From CAXXOK01 sp963675365 (lineage in GTDB: Bacteria > Bacillota > Clostridia > Christensenellales > Aristaeellaceae): a DNA stretch of 64,000 nucleotides. Shown here in pieces: positions 43,067 through 51,039 of this stretch. Within the stretch, counting starts at the first letter, position 1, and the number at the start of each line of letters is the position of its first letter. The notes below the pieces were generated by a model that ran no database searches, had not been told where the DNA came from, and saw only the letters and a program-made list of their open reading frames with translations. The DNA lies in the NCBI GenBank assembly GCA_963675365.2, contig CAXXVA010000003.1, positions 1,240,001 through 1,304,000 of the forward strand, written 5' to 3'. A program made the translations under genes and the position numbers.

Positions 43067-44472
43067 TGCGGACACATTGGACCCTGGAACAACAGATCGC
43101 ACAGCTTGCAACCGGCGGGCGGAAATCCTGCGTTTGCGGCAGGGAACATTCCGTACCGGCTTTGCAAATCGTGCTGGAACACGATGCCGTTCTTCGCCTG
43201 CCCGCCTTGCTTAAAGAGCTGGGCGTTACGCATCCTTTTCTCCTGATGGATGAAAATACGAAATCCGCGGCGGGAGGGCGTGCGATCGGGCAACTGCTGG
43301 CGGCGGGTATTCCCTACACGCCGGTCTGCTTCCCGGCCGAACCGAAGCCGCAGGCAGATATGCGGACGCTGCCTCCCCTGCTGCGGCAGGCGGAAAACTG
43401 CGACTTTATTCTGGGTATTGGCAGCGGCGTGATCAACGACGTCTGTAAAATGCTGGGAATGCAAAGCGGGCTGCGGACGGGCATCGTCGCCACCGCGCCG
43501 TCGATGGACGGGTACGCATCCAATTCCTCGGCCATGATCGTAGACGGTGTGAAAACCACCATTTACAATCAAACGCCGGCGTTGGTGCTGGGCGATCCGG
43601 ATGTTTTGGCGGGCGCGCCGGCGCAACTGCGCGGCGCGGGCATCGGCGACATGGCGGCCAAGACGATTTCCATCGCCGAATGGAAGATCGCGCATATCGT
43701 TAACGATGAATATTACTGCCCGCCGATCGCCGAAGCGATGCTCGCCGCCTGCGCCAAAGCCGTGGAGAACGCAGAGGCCTGTATGCGGGGCGATACAAGC
43801 GCCGTACGGGAACTTACTGAAGGGTTGGTGCTGTCGGGCGTAGCGATGTCAATGGCGCAGGTCTCGCGTCCGGCGTCGGGCTCGGAGCATACGCTGTCGC
43901 ACCTGATGGATATGCTGTCGATCGCACGCAAACTGCCCCACCGCTTGCACGGAGCCCAGGTGGGCTACGGCGTGCGCGTGGCGCTGTTTGCTTATCAGGC
44001 GCTTGTGTCCCTGGATGCGTTGCCGGCGGAGCCGGATGCCGTGCTGCGGCAGCTAAACGCCGCCCGCTGGGAGCAGGATATGCACAGGATGTTTGGCGCG
44101 CAGGCGAACGGCTTGATCCAAACCGCATGCGACGAACACCGCAACACGGAAGCGTCGGTTCTGCGGCGTGCACAGGCCGCGCACGCGGGATGGGCGGACA
44201 TTCAAGCCATTCTGCGGGAAGCGCTTGCGCATCAGCAGGAACTGGCCGCCGCGCTGGACGCCGCGGGAATCCCGGCGCTGGATCACCCGGAAGCGCTTGG
44301 CCTCGGCAAGGAAGACGTGCTTGACCTGTTTATCCACTCCAGAGACCTGCGCGCCCGCTATATCATGCCGTCCATGGTGTTCGACCTCGGACTGATGCCG
44401 TGGATGCGCGGGCAGCTGGCGGATGCGTTAGGCGTTGAGCGGGACAGGAAACGCTACTTCGACCCCACATAA
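43066..44472 (+). CDS. araM: sn-Glycerol-1-phosphate dehydrogenase family protein (AraM-like)
   Basis: Metal-dependent dehydrogenase of 468 residues in the iron-containing alcohol dehydrogenase superfamily, AraM/EgsA branch. NAD(P) and metal sites are visible: GIGSGVINDVCKMLGMQ, the Asp ligand in TAPSMDGYASNSSAM, and His ligands in ASGSEHTLSHLMDM and HRLHGAQVGYGV. Start 43066 overlaps the kinase stop, with GAGGTG ahead. In Bacillus subtilis AraM makes glycerol 1-phosphate and is encoded in the arabinose operon. Here the partner is an FGGY kinase, so it may act on the phosphorylated polyol or on dihydroxyacetone phosphate. About 70 residues of C-terminal helical region follow the catalytic part. 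Confidence 0.85.
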   Translation: MRTHWTLEQQIAQLATGGRKSCVCGREHSVPALQIVLEHDAVLRLPALLKELGVTHPFLLMDENTKSAAGGRAIGQLLAAGIPYTPVCFPAEPKPQADMRTLPPLLRQAENCDFILGIGSGVINDVCKMLGMQSGLRTGIVATAPSMDGYASNSSAMIVDGVKTTIYNQTPALVLGDPDVLAGAPAQLRGAGIGDMAAKTISIAEWKIAHIVNDEYYCPPIAEAMLAACAKAVENAEACMRGDTSAVRELTEGLVLSGVAMSMAQVSRPASGSEHTLSHLMDMLSIARKLPHRLHGAQVGYGVRVALFAYQALVSLDALPAEPDAVLRQLNAARWEQDMHRMFGAQANGLIQTACDEHRNTEASVLRRAQAAHAGWADIQAILREALAHQQELAAALDAAGIPALDHPEALGLGKEDVLDLFIHSRDLRARYIMPSMVFDLGLMPWMRGQLADALGVERDRKRYFDPT

Positions 44473-44476
44473 AAAT

Positions 44477-44499
44477 TCCTCCGCATTTTCAGCAGAGGA
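44477..44499 (-). terminator. Terminator of the GH127 gene
   Basis: Stem CCTCTGC / GCGGAGG with one G-T pair, followed by AATTTTTATG on the minus strand. It lies between convergent genes ending at 44472 and 44519. Confidence 0.75.
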
Positions 44500-44518
44500 G
44501 CGGGATGTTTGTCCGGCG

Positions 44519-46483
44519 TCAGGCGCGGTACGCAACGGGCATCCAGATGCGCATTTCACCGAATCCCCGGTTGTCCCACGCAAAGTACGGGATCAGGCGC
44601 AGAGCTTCCGGCGTCAGCACGGGCTTTGAAAGCGGCTGGTACAGCGCGTCCGGGTCGTTATCTTCGGTATGCAGCCTGACGGCCGTCGTCGTGAGCGCGA
44701 CCATTTTGGTTCCGTCCACCTCGTAAGGCGTCTGCGTGAACTCCGCGTCGGCGTAAAGCAGCAGGTCGTCCAGCGTTCCCTTGTCCGTATCGGCGGATTC
44801 TGCGCAGTAAACCAGCGGGCCGCGCTGGACGCAGACGTGATTTTCGTCCGCCTCCGCCTTGGCGTTTGCACGGGTGAGGAACGCCGGCATGTCAAACCGT
44901 ACGGATACCGATACTGCCGTATCGGGCGTCAGGAGAACGTCCACGTACGTATTGCTGTTCTTGGGCGTGAGCGTAACGGTTTGCCCGCCAAACGTGACGC
45001 TTCCGCCGCGCGCCCAGCCCGGTACGCGAAGCTTCAGGGTAAAAGGCTCGGCGTTTTGCACATCCGGGAACGAAAAGGCGATCGCCCCGTCCCACGGATA
45101 GTCGGTTTCCTGCTTCAGGGTAAACCGTGCGCCATTTGCAAGGCTAACGGCCGCGGTGCTTGCGCCGTATACCCCAAGGTACACGCTGTCTTCCGACATG
45201 CGGTAAGCGTATTCCGAGGCCTGGGTAATCGTGCGGGAGATGTTCGTGGGACAGCAGAAGCACTGGAAGAAGCTCTCTCGCTGCACAGGCCACATCAGCT
45301 CATAATCCAGCGTTTCTGTTCGGCGCAGCATGTTTTCGTAGAAATACTTGTTGCCCGACAGGCTGACCGCCGCCAATACCAGGTTGTAGTACGAACGCTC
45401 GATATGATCCATGTACTGCGCCTGGGGGTCGATAGCGAACATGCGCCCGGCCCACAGCATGCTTCCGATGGTGGCGCAGGTCTCGTTGTAAGCGGTGATG
45501 TTTGGCAGTTGGTAGGCGTAACCGAACGCCTGGTGCACGTACTGCGCGGTGAACAAATTGCCAAACGGCGATGTGCCCGTGTACAGCGCGCCGCAACCGC
45601 AGTTGATGTAGAGCTTTTTGGCCGTGAGGTCTTTCCAGCAACTGTTCAGCACGGTTAAAAGCTCCTCGTCACCGGTTTCCAGATGCAAATCGGCGACGCC
45701 CGCGTACAGGTAAGTAGAGCGAACGCCGTGGCCGATGATCTCGCGGTGTTCCCTGAGCGGGAGGCGGTCCTGGTTATCGTCCGTACCGTTTTTCACCCGG
45801 TCGCGCAGGGCAATGGCGGTTTTGGCAAGCTCCAGGTATTTCCCGTCGCCGGTCGTGCGGTACAGCTCCGCCAGACCCATGTAATGGGACGGGCATACAG
45901 CCGTCCAGGCTTTGTCCTCGCGGAGGATGCGCTCATACAGCGCTTCCAGGTAGCGGGCGACTCCCCTGGCGACGTCCAGAAACGTATCTTTTCCGGTCAC
46001 CCGCTTATGCAGGCAGGCGGCGGTGAACAGATGACCGAAGTTGTACTCCTCAAAGTCGTTCACGTCGCCGTGGCGGGATACGCCGTTTTCACTTTTTTCG
46101 CCGATGATCTGCTTGGTGGACAGATAGCCGTCGGCCTGCTGGGCTTTCCCGATCAAGTCGATGTATTCGTCCAGTTTCCGGTCGATCTTTTCGTCGCCAC
46201 GTACGGCGAAGGTATAGATCATCCCCTCCATCAGCTTATAGAAGTCCCCGTCCCCGTACGGTGTGCCCCGGAATTCGCCGTCGCTTAAGCCCGCGGCGAT
46301 ACGGAAGTTCTCCACCTGGTGAAAAAAGCTGTCCGCGTCGTCAAACACGGATAGAACATGCGGGATGGTGACGTCGGCGCAAGTATCGAACCGGTTTTTC
46401 CAGAAACCCGCATCCCACCGCACATCCGGCAGCGGCAACCCGTAAACCTTGGCAAAGCGGGAGTGTCTCGTATCTGTCAACAT
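44519..46483 (-). CDS. GH127 beta-L-arabinofuranosidase
   Basis: Retaining beta-L-arabinofuranosidase, formerly DUF1680, 654 residues, without a signal peptide. The zinc-thiolate active site is intact: E334 and C336 in AYNETCATIG, C410 and C411 in QCFCCPTNIS. These correspond to E338/C340/C417/C418 of the Bifidobacterium longum enzyme, where the first Cys of the pair is the nucleophile. An (alpha/alpha)6 barrel covers most of the N-terminal two-thirds and beta-sandwiches follow. Start 46483 is chosen for AAAGGAGGA and the opening MLTDTRHSRF. It stands alone with its own promoter and terminator, divergent from the DUF1537 unit. Likely substrates are arabinofuranose-capped pectin or glycoprotein side chains. 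Confidence 0.93.
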   Translation of the reverse strand: MLTDTRHSRFAKVYGLPLPDVRWDAGFWKNRFDTCADVTIPHVLSVFDDADSFFHQVENFRIAAGLSDGEFRGTPYGDGDFYKLMEGMIYTFAVRGDEKIDRKLDEYIDLIGKAQQADGYLSTKQIIGEKSENGVSRHGDVNDFEEYNFGHLFTAACLHKRVTGKDTFLDVARGVARYLEALYERILREDKAWTAVCPSHYMGLAELYRTTGDGKYLELAKTAIALRDRVKNGTDDNQDRLPLREHREIIGHGVRSTYLYAGVADLHLETGDEELLTVLNSCWKDLTAKKLYINCGCGALYTGTSPFGNLFTAQYVHQAFGYAYQLPNITAYNETCATIGSMLWAGRMFAIDPQAQYMDHIERSYYNLVLAAVSLSGNKYFYENMLRRTETLDYELMWPVQRESFFQCFCCPTNISRTITQASEYAYRMSEDSVYLGVYGASTAAVSLANGARFTLKQETDYPWDGAIAFSFPDVQNAEPFTLKLRVPGWARGGSVTFGGQTVTLTPKNSNTYVDVLLTPDTAVSVSVRFDMPAFLTRANAKAEADENHVCVQRGPLVYCAESADTDKGTLDDLLLYADAEFTQTPYEVDGTKMVALTTTAVRLHTEDNDPDALYQPLSKPVLTPEALRLIPYFAWDNRGFGEMRIWMPVAYRA

Positions 46484-46541
46484 GCTTTGGTCCTCCTTTA
46501 TTTCGTTGCATAACAGGATCATCCATGAGAAAGTGCGTTTT

Positions 46542-46569
46542 ATTATAATTGGTTTTTCGGAAATTTCAA
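46542..46569 (-). promoter_or_regulatory. Promoter of the GH127 gene
   Basis: On the minus strand TTGAAA (46564-46569) and TATAAT (46542-46547), spacing 16. A TATAAT also reads on the plus strand at 46544-46549 for the divergent DUF1537 unit, without a good -35, so the two directions share one AT-rich core. Confidence 0.65.
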
Positions 46570-46618
46570 CTTCCTTTCGTTCACGATACCAGTACGTTTT
46601 TGAAGGAGACCCGTTACA

Positions 46619-48037
46619 ATGGATATGCCAAACACCTTTCCTGATAAGCTGAAACCGAAAGTAGATGCGCTCTTGCGGGCCGCCGTTTCCGATGCGAATA
46701 TAAAAATTATCGCGTTGGACGACGACCCGACGGGCGTACAGACCGTACACCAGGTATCCGTGTATACGGATTGGTCGCTAGAAAGCCTGCGGGAGGGCTT
46801 TGAAGAAGACGCGCCGCTTTTTTTCATTCTCACCAATTCCCGTGCGATGAACGCCAGGGAGACCGCGAAAGCCCACCGGGAGATCGTCAAAAATATCACG
46901 CAGGTTGCCCGTGAACAGAACAAGGAATTTCTGATCATCAGCCGGAGCGATTCGACCCTGCGGGGACATTATCCTCTGGAGACGGATATCATCCGGCAGG
47001 AACTGGAAACGGTGTCCGGCTTGCCCATCGACGGGGAAATCCTTTGTCCGTACTTCCGCGAAGGCGGGCGGATCACTATCGGCAACGTACACTACGTGGC
47101 CGGAGCGGACGGGCTTGTGCCTGCCGCGGAAACCGAGTTTGCCAAGGACAAGACCTTCGGTTATAAGCATTCCGACCTTCGGGAGTATATTGAGGAGAAA
47201 ACGAAAGGCGCGGTCCGTGCCGGAGACGTACAAAGCATCTCGATCGAACAGCTGCGCTCGATGGACTTCGACGGGATTACGGATACGCTCTGCGGTCTGC
47301 ACGGCTATTCGAAACTGGTCGTCAACGCGGCGGACGACTACGACGTGAAGGTATTCTGCGTCGCTCTGTACCGGGCGCTTCAGCAGGGAAAGCGTTTCTG
47401 CTGCCGCACGGCGGCATCGTTTGTCAAAGCTTTCGCGGTCATATCGGACCGGCCGTTGCTGACGCGGGAAGACCTGGTCGCGGAGGAAACGGATTTCGGC
47501 GGCATCGTGATGGTGGGATCGCATACGGCCAAAACCACCGCGCAGCTTACGGAGCTCCTCACGCTACCAAAGACGGAACCTCTGGCGCTTAACTCCAATC
47601 TGGTGCTTAAAAAAGGCGCGCTGGAACGGGAAACCACGCGCGTAATCCGAACTTGCGACGCCTTGATCCGGGCAGGGAAAACGCCCGTGGTATACACCCG
47701 CCGAAGCGCACTGTCCCTGCCGGAGGACACGAAAGAGTCGGCGCTGGAACGCAGCGTGCGGATTTCACACGCCGTACAGGCTGTGGTGGCGGGAATTACG
47801 GCCAAGCCCGCGTTCATCATCGCCAAAGGCGGCATCACGTCCAGCGATATCGCGACCAAAGCGCTGCGGGTGCGCAGGGCGGTGGTGCCGGGGCAGATCG
47901 CGCCGGGCATCCCCGTATGGATCACCGGAGCGGAAAGCCGTTTTCCGGGTATCCCCTATGTAATTTTCCCCGGAAACGTAGGACAGACCGACACGCTGCG
48001 CAAAGCCGCACAGATACTGCTTTCACAAGAGAATTAA
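46619..48037 (+). CDS. DUF1537 four-carbon acid-sugar kinase family protein
   Basis: ATP-dependent kinase of 472 residues in the YgbK/OtnK/DtnK family, whose characterised members phosphorylate erythronate, threonate or 3-oxo-tetronate. The N-terminal substrate domain shows ALDDDPTGVQTVH and SRSDSTLRGHYPLE. The C-terminal nucleotide domain shows AKGGITSSDIATKAL and IFPGNVGQTDT. GAAGGAG lies ten bases before the ATG. It is first in a four-gene unit with a racemase-fold protein, a BKACE enzyme and GH43. The usual partners of this kinase (PdxA2 dehydrogenase, OtnC aldolase) are absent, which makes the pathway unusual. Confidence 0.9.
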   Translation: MDMPNTFPDKLKPKVDALLRAAVSDANIKIIALDDDPTGVQTVHQVSVYTDWSLESLREGFEEDAPLFFILTNSRAMNARETAKAHREIVKNITQVAREQNKEFLIISRSDSTLRGHYPLETDIIRQELETVSGLPIDGEILCPYFREGGRITIGNVHYVAGADGLVPAAETEFAKDKTFGYKHSDLREYIEEKTKGAVRAGDVQSISIEQLRSMDFDGITDTLCGLHGYSKLVVNAADDYDVKVFCVALYRALQQGKRFCCRTAASFVKAFAVISDRPLLTREDLVAEETDFGGIVMVGSHTAKTTAQLTELLTLPKTEPLALNSNLVLKKGALERETTRVIRTCDALIRAGKTPVVYTRRSALSLPEDTKESALERSVRISHAVQAVVAGITAKPAFIIAKGGITSSDIATKALRVRRAVVPGQIAPGIPVWITGAESRFPGIPYVIFPGNVGQTDTLRKAAQILLSQEN

Positions 48038-48052
48038 CAGGAGGATGCAGCC

Positions 48053-48724
48053 ATGAAAATCGGATTGATCTATACCAGTACCACGCCGGAGCTGATCGCG
48101 TCGGTTGAACAGGCGGTCAAACAGGCGGTGGGAGACGATGCGGAGCTTATCAGCAAATCCGATCCCGCTATCATCAAAGAGGTACGCGAGGCGGGCTTTG
48201 TGCCGCCGAAAACAGCGGCGCGGCTGATCGGCATGTATATGCAGGCGCTGCAGGAGGACTGCGACGCGGTGCTCAATTGCTGCTCCTCGGTGGGCGACGT
48301 TGCCGACAGCGCGCAGAGTATCGCGCGTTACCTCGGCATGCCGATTGTGCGCATCGACGAAGAAATGTGCCGCGAGGCTGTGCGCCTCGGCGGCACCGTG
48401 GCCGTGATGGCGACGCTGCAAACCACGCTGGAACCCACTAAAAACACGCTGAAACGGGTGGCGCGCGAAATGGGCAGGCAGGTACGGCTTGTCGATTGTC
48501 TGGTGGAAGGCGCGTTCGGGCTGAATCCCGAACAGTTTAAGGCACGTATGCTGGAAAGCGCCCGTGGTATTGCCGAACAGGCGGACGTCATTCTGTTTGC
48601 GCAGGGCTCGATGGCCTACTGCGAAGAGTACATCGCACAGCATATCGGCAAGACCGTGCTGTCCAGCCCGCGTTTCGGCGCATTGGCGCTTCGGCGCGCG
48701 CTGGAAATGAAAGGGCTGGCATAA
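48053..48724 (+). CDS. Asp/Glu/hydantoin racemase-superfamily protein lacking the second catalytic Cys
   Basis: A 224-residue protein of the two-domain Asp/Glu racemase fold. The first catalytic-Cys region is clear (C76-C77 in LNCCSSVGD). The equivalent second site, normally a GCTG-like motif, reads FAQGSMAYCE near residues 182-190, so the second base at the standard place is Gln/Gly; the only nearby Cys is several residues later. A two-base racemase is doubtful. A one-sided isomerase, decarboxylase or lyase activity, as in arylmalonate decarboxylase-type members, is possible. It lies between the DUF1537 kinase and the BKACE gene and overlaps the latter by one base (TAATG), so it probably shapes the acid produced or used by them. 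Confidence 0.78.
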   Translation: MKIGLIYTSTTPELIASVEQAVKQAVGDDAELISKSDPAIIKEVREAGFVPPKTAARLIGMYMQALQEDCDAVLNCCSSVGDVADSAQSIARYLGMPIVRIDEEMCREAVRLGGTVAVMATLQTTLEPTKNTLKRVAREMGRQVRLVDCLVEGAFGLNPEQFKARMLESARGIAEQADVILFAQGSMAYCEEYIAQHIGKTVLSSPRFGALALRRALEMKGLA

Positions 48725-49554
48725 TGGAACCGGTCATTTTATCCGTCGCTCCGGTGGCGGCCGACGCGGCGGAAAACAACCCGCGGGTCCTCGCCGGCGA
48801 AGTAGCGGAATGCTTTGCGGCCGGCGCGGGCATGGTGCATCTGCACTGCCGCGACATCAGCGGAAAGCTGACGGCGGACACTCGTTTGCTCGAAGAAACC
48901 GTGCATGAAATCCAGCGCCTGTGCCCCATCGTGATTGAAATTTCCACCGGCGGCATATCCAACCTGACGATCCGGGAACGCTGCGCGCCCTGTGCGCTTG
49001 ACGGGGTAGAATGCAATTCGCTCAATATCGGCTCGGTGAATCTGGGCGACGCCGTATACCAAAACCCCATCGGCGACGTGCGCTACTGCGTAGACCGGAT
49101 ACTGAAAAACCGTAAAATCCCGGAAATCGAAGTATTCGAGATCGGCATGCTCAACACCGCGCGCGTGCTGACCCAGGAGTTTACGTTCCCAAAGCCGTTG
49201 TTTTTCGCACTGGTGCTCGGGCATTTCGGCGCGATGCCGGCGACTGAGCACGCGCTGCAGGCGATGGTCGATGGCCTGTTTGAAAACTTTCCAAACCGTT
49301 CGGACGTGCTTTGGGGCATCACACAATCGCATCGGCGCGACTGGGAGCTGATCCGCGCCGCGCTAGCGCTGGGCGCGCAAAGCGTGCGTATCGGCTTTGA
49401 GGACAGCGCGTATCTGGACGCGGATACGATCGTTCAAAGCAACGCACCGCTGGTCAGGCGATGCGCAGAAGTAATCCGGGAATCCGGAAAATCGCCCGCA
49501 TCGCCGGATACCATCCGTAAAATGCTGGGAATCCCGTTATCGGAAAGGAAATGA
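48724..49554 (+). CDS. BKACE (DUF849) beta-keto acid cleavage enzyme family protein
   Basis: Zinc TIM-barrel enzyme of 276 residues related to 3-keto-5-aminohexanoate cleavage enzyme. Members condense a beta-keto acid with acetyl-CoA, giving acetoacetate and a new CoA ester. The metal His pair H39 and H41 is in MVHLHCRD, followed by EISTGGISN, EVFEIGML and the VRIGFEDSAYL segment with the metal Glu. Start overlaps the stop of the racemase-fold gene. The gene pairing with a DUF1537 kinase is uncommon as far as I know and suggests cleavage of a beta-keto sugar acid. Family call is strong; substrate unknown. Confidence 0.88.
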   Translation: MEPVILSVAPVAADAAENNPRVLAGEVAECFAAGAGMVHLHCRDISGKLTADTRLLEETVHEIQRLCPIVIEISTGGISNLTIRERCAPCALDGVECNSLNIGSVNLGDAVYQNPIGDVRYCVDRILKNRKIPEIEVFEIGMLNTARVLTQEFTFPKPLFFALVLGHFGAMPATEHALQAMVDGLFENFPNRSDVLWGITQSHRRDWELIRAALALGAQSVRIGFEDSAYLDADTIVQSNAPLVRRCAEVIRESGKSPASPDTIRKMLGIPLSERK

Positions 49555-49558
49555 ATGC

Positions 49559-50968
49559 ATGAAACAGCAGGCGTTCAACCCGTATCTCCCCTCCTGGGAA
49601 TACATCCCCGACGGCGAACCCTACGTGTTTGGCGGCAGGGTGTACGTATACGGCTCGCATGATTATTTCAACGGGTATGTGTTCTGCATGGGCGATTACG
49701 TTTGCTGGTCCGCGCCGGAAACCGATCTGAGCGATTGGTGTTTCGAAGGCGTGATCTACCCAAAAACCTCCGATCCGCTGAACCGCGACGGCTTGATGAA
49801 CCTCTACGCGCCGGACGTTACGCCGGGGCCGGACGGACGGTATTATCTGTATTACGTGCTGGACCAGGTAAACGTCGTGTCCGTCGCCGTATGCGATACG
49901 CCGGCCGGAAACTATCAATTCTACGGTTATGTGCACTATACGGACGGAACCCGCCTGGGAGAGCGTGAGGGCGACGAGCCGCAATTCGATCCCGGCCTGC
50001 TTACCGAGGGAGACGTCACCTATCTGTACACCGGCTTTGCGGGCCGGAATGATAAAAGCCGTCACGGCGCCATGGTTACCATACTGGAGCGAGATATGCT
50101 CACCATCCGGGAAGCGCCGGCTTTTATTGTTCCCGGGCACGCATACACCGAGGGAACGGAGTTCGAAGGCCACGCGTTTTTTGAGGCATCCTCCATCCGC
50201 AAGCTCGAGGATCAGTATTATTTTGTGTACTCTTCCACCGTCATGCACGAGCTTTGCTATGCCGTCAGCAGCAGCCCGACCGGCGGGTTTCGCTTTGGCG
50301 GCGTCATCGTCAGCAATAACGACACCCATATTGGCAGCTATAAACCCGCGAAGAAGCCCGCCAATTACGGCGGCAACAACCACGGCGGCATCGTTGCCAT
50401 CAACGGGCAATGGTATATATTCTACCACCGCCATACCAACGGCACCTGTTTCAGCCGGCAGGGCTGCGCCGAACGGATTGAAATCCTGCCGGACGGAACA
50501 ATCCCGCAGGTGGAAATCACCTCCTGCGGGCTGAACGGAGGTCCGTTCAGGGGCGAAGGCGAGTACCCGGCCTATATCGCCTGCAATCTGTTCACGCCAA
50601 CAGACCACTCGATGTCCGACGATCCGCGCCTGCCGAAAATCACGCAGGACGGCTGCGACGGCAGCGAAGCGGACGGCCATATCGATCGGATCCAAGACGG
50701 AACAACGATCGGATTCAAGTATTTTCACTGTGACGGAATCAAACGGGTGAAGCTGTCAACGCGCGGTTATGCCAGCGGCCATTTTGAAATCAAAACCGCA
50801 TGGAACGGACCGGTTCATGGCGTCATTCCCATCCGCGCCTCCAACGTTTGGCGGGAGTTCGCCGCGGATATCGCAATCCCCGACGGGAAGCAGGCGATTT
50901 ACCTTACGTATCGCGGCGGCAACGCGCCGCTGATGCTGCGATCCTTCACATTGGAAACAAAAGTATAA
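49559..50968 (+). CDS. GH43-family glycosidase with C-terminal CBM6-like domain
   Basis: Five-bladed beta-propeller glycosidase, probably an arabinofuranosidase or xylosidase, 469 residues and cytoplasmic. The catalytic triad can be placed: base Asp in YIPDGEPYVFGG near residue 18, pKa-tuning Asp in NLYAPDVTPG, and acid Glu in HAFFEASSIRK. From about residue 345 a beta-sandwich follows (DGCDGSEADG, YFHCDGIKRVKLSTRG) that looks like a CBM6. It starts four bases after the BKACE stop, so it is in the same unit. This links the acid pathway to a glycoside substrate. AAAGGA precedes the ATG. Confidence 0.88.
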   Translation: MKQQAFNPYLPSWEYIPDGEPYVFGGRVYVYGSHDYFNGYVFCMGDYVCWSAPETDLSDWCFEGVIYPKTSDPLNRDGLMNLYAPDVTPGPDGRYYLYYVLDQVNVVSVAVCDTPAGNYQFYGYVHYTDGTRLGEREGDEPQFDPGLLTEGDVTYLYTGFAGRNDKSRHGAMVTILERDMLTIREAPAFIVPGHAYTEGTEFEGHAFFEASSIRKLEDQYYFVYSSTVMHELCYAVSSSPTGGFRFGGVIVSNNDTHIGSYKPAKKPANYGGNNHGGIVAINGQWYIFYHRHTNGTCFSRQGCAERIEILPDGTIPQVEITSCGLNGGPFRGEGEYPAYIACNLFTPTDHSMSDDPRLPKITQDGCDGSEADGHIDRIQDGTTIGFKYFHCDGIKRVKLSTRGYASGHFEIKTAWNGPVHGVIPIRASNVWREFAADIAIPDGKQAIYLTYRGGNAPLMLRSFTLETKV

Positions 50969-51014
50969 GGTTTTTTGATAAAACCAAGAGTACCCGCAGT
51001 TTCCCGCGCCGAAT

Positions 51015-51039
51015 ATGGCTGATCTGATGGTTCAGCCAT
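51015..51039. terminator. Stem-loop between convergent GH43 and PfkB genes
   Basis: Eight-base perfect stem ATGGCTGA / TCAGCCAT at the shared 3' region. No T run on either side, so terminator function is uncertain. Confidence 0.35.

Noticed and set aside
49454..50728. 424-codon minus-strand frame opposite the GH43 gene
   Set aside because: Shadow frame; the GH43 catalytic triad and operon spacing support the plus strand.
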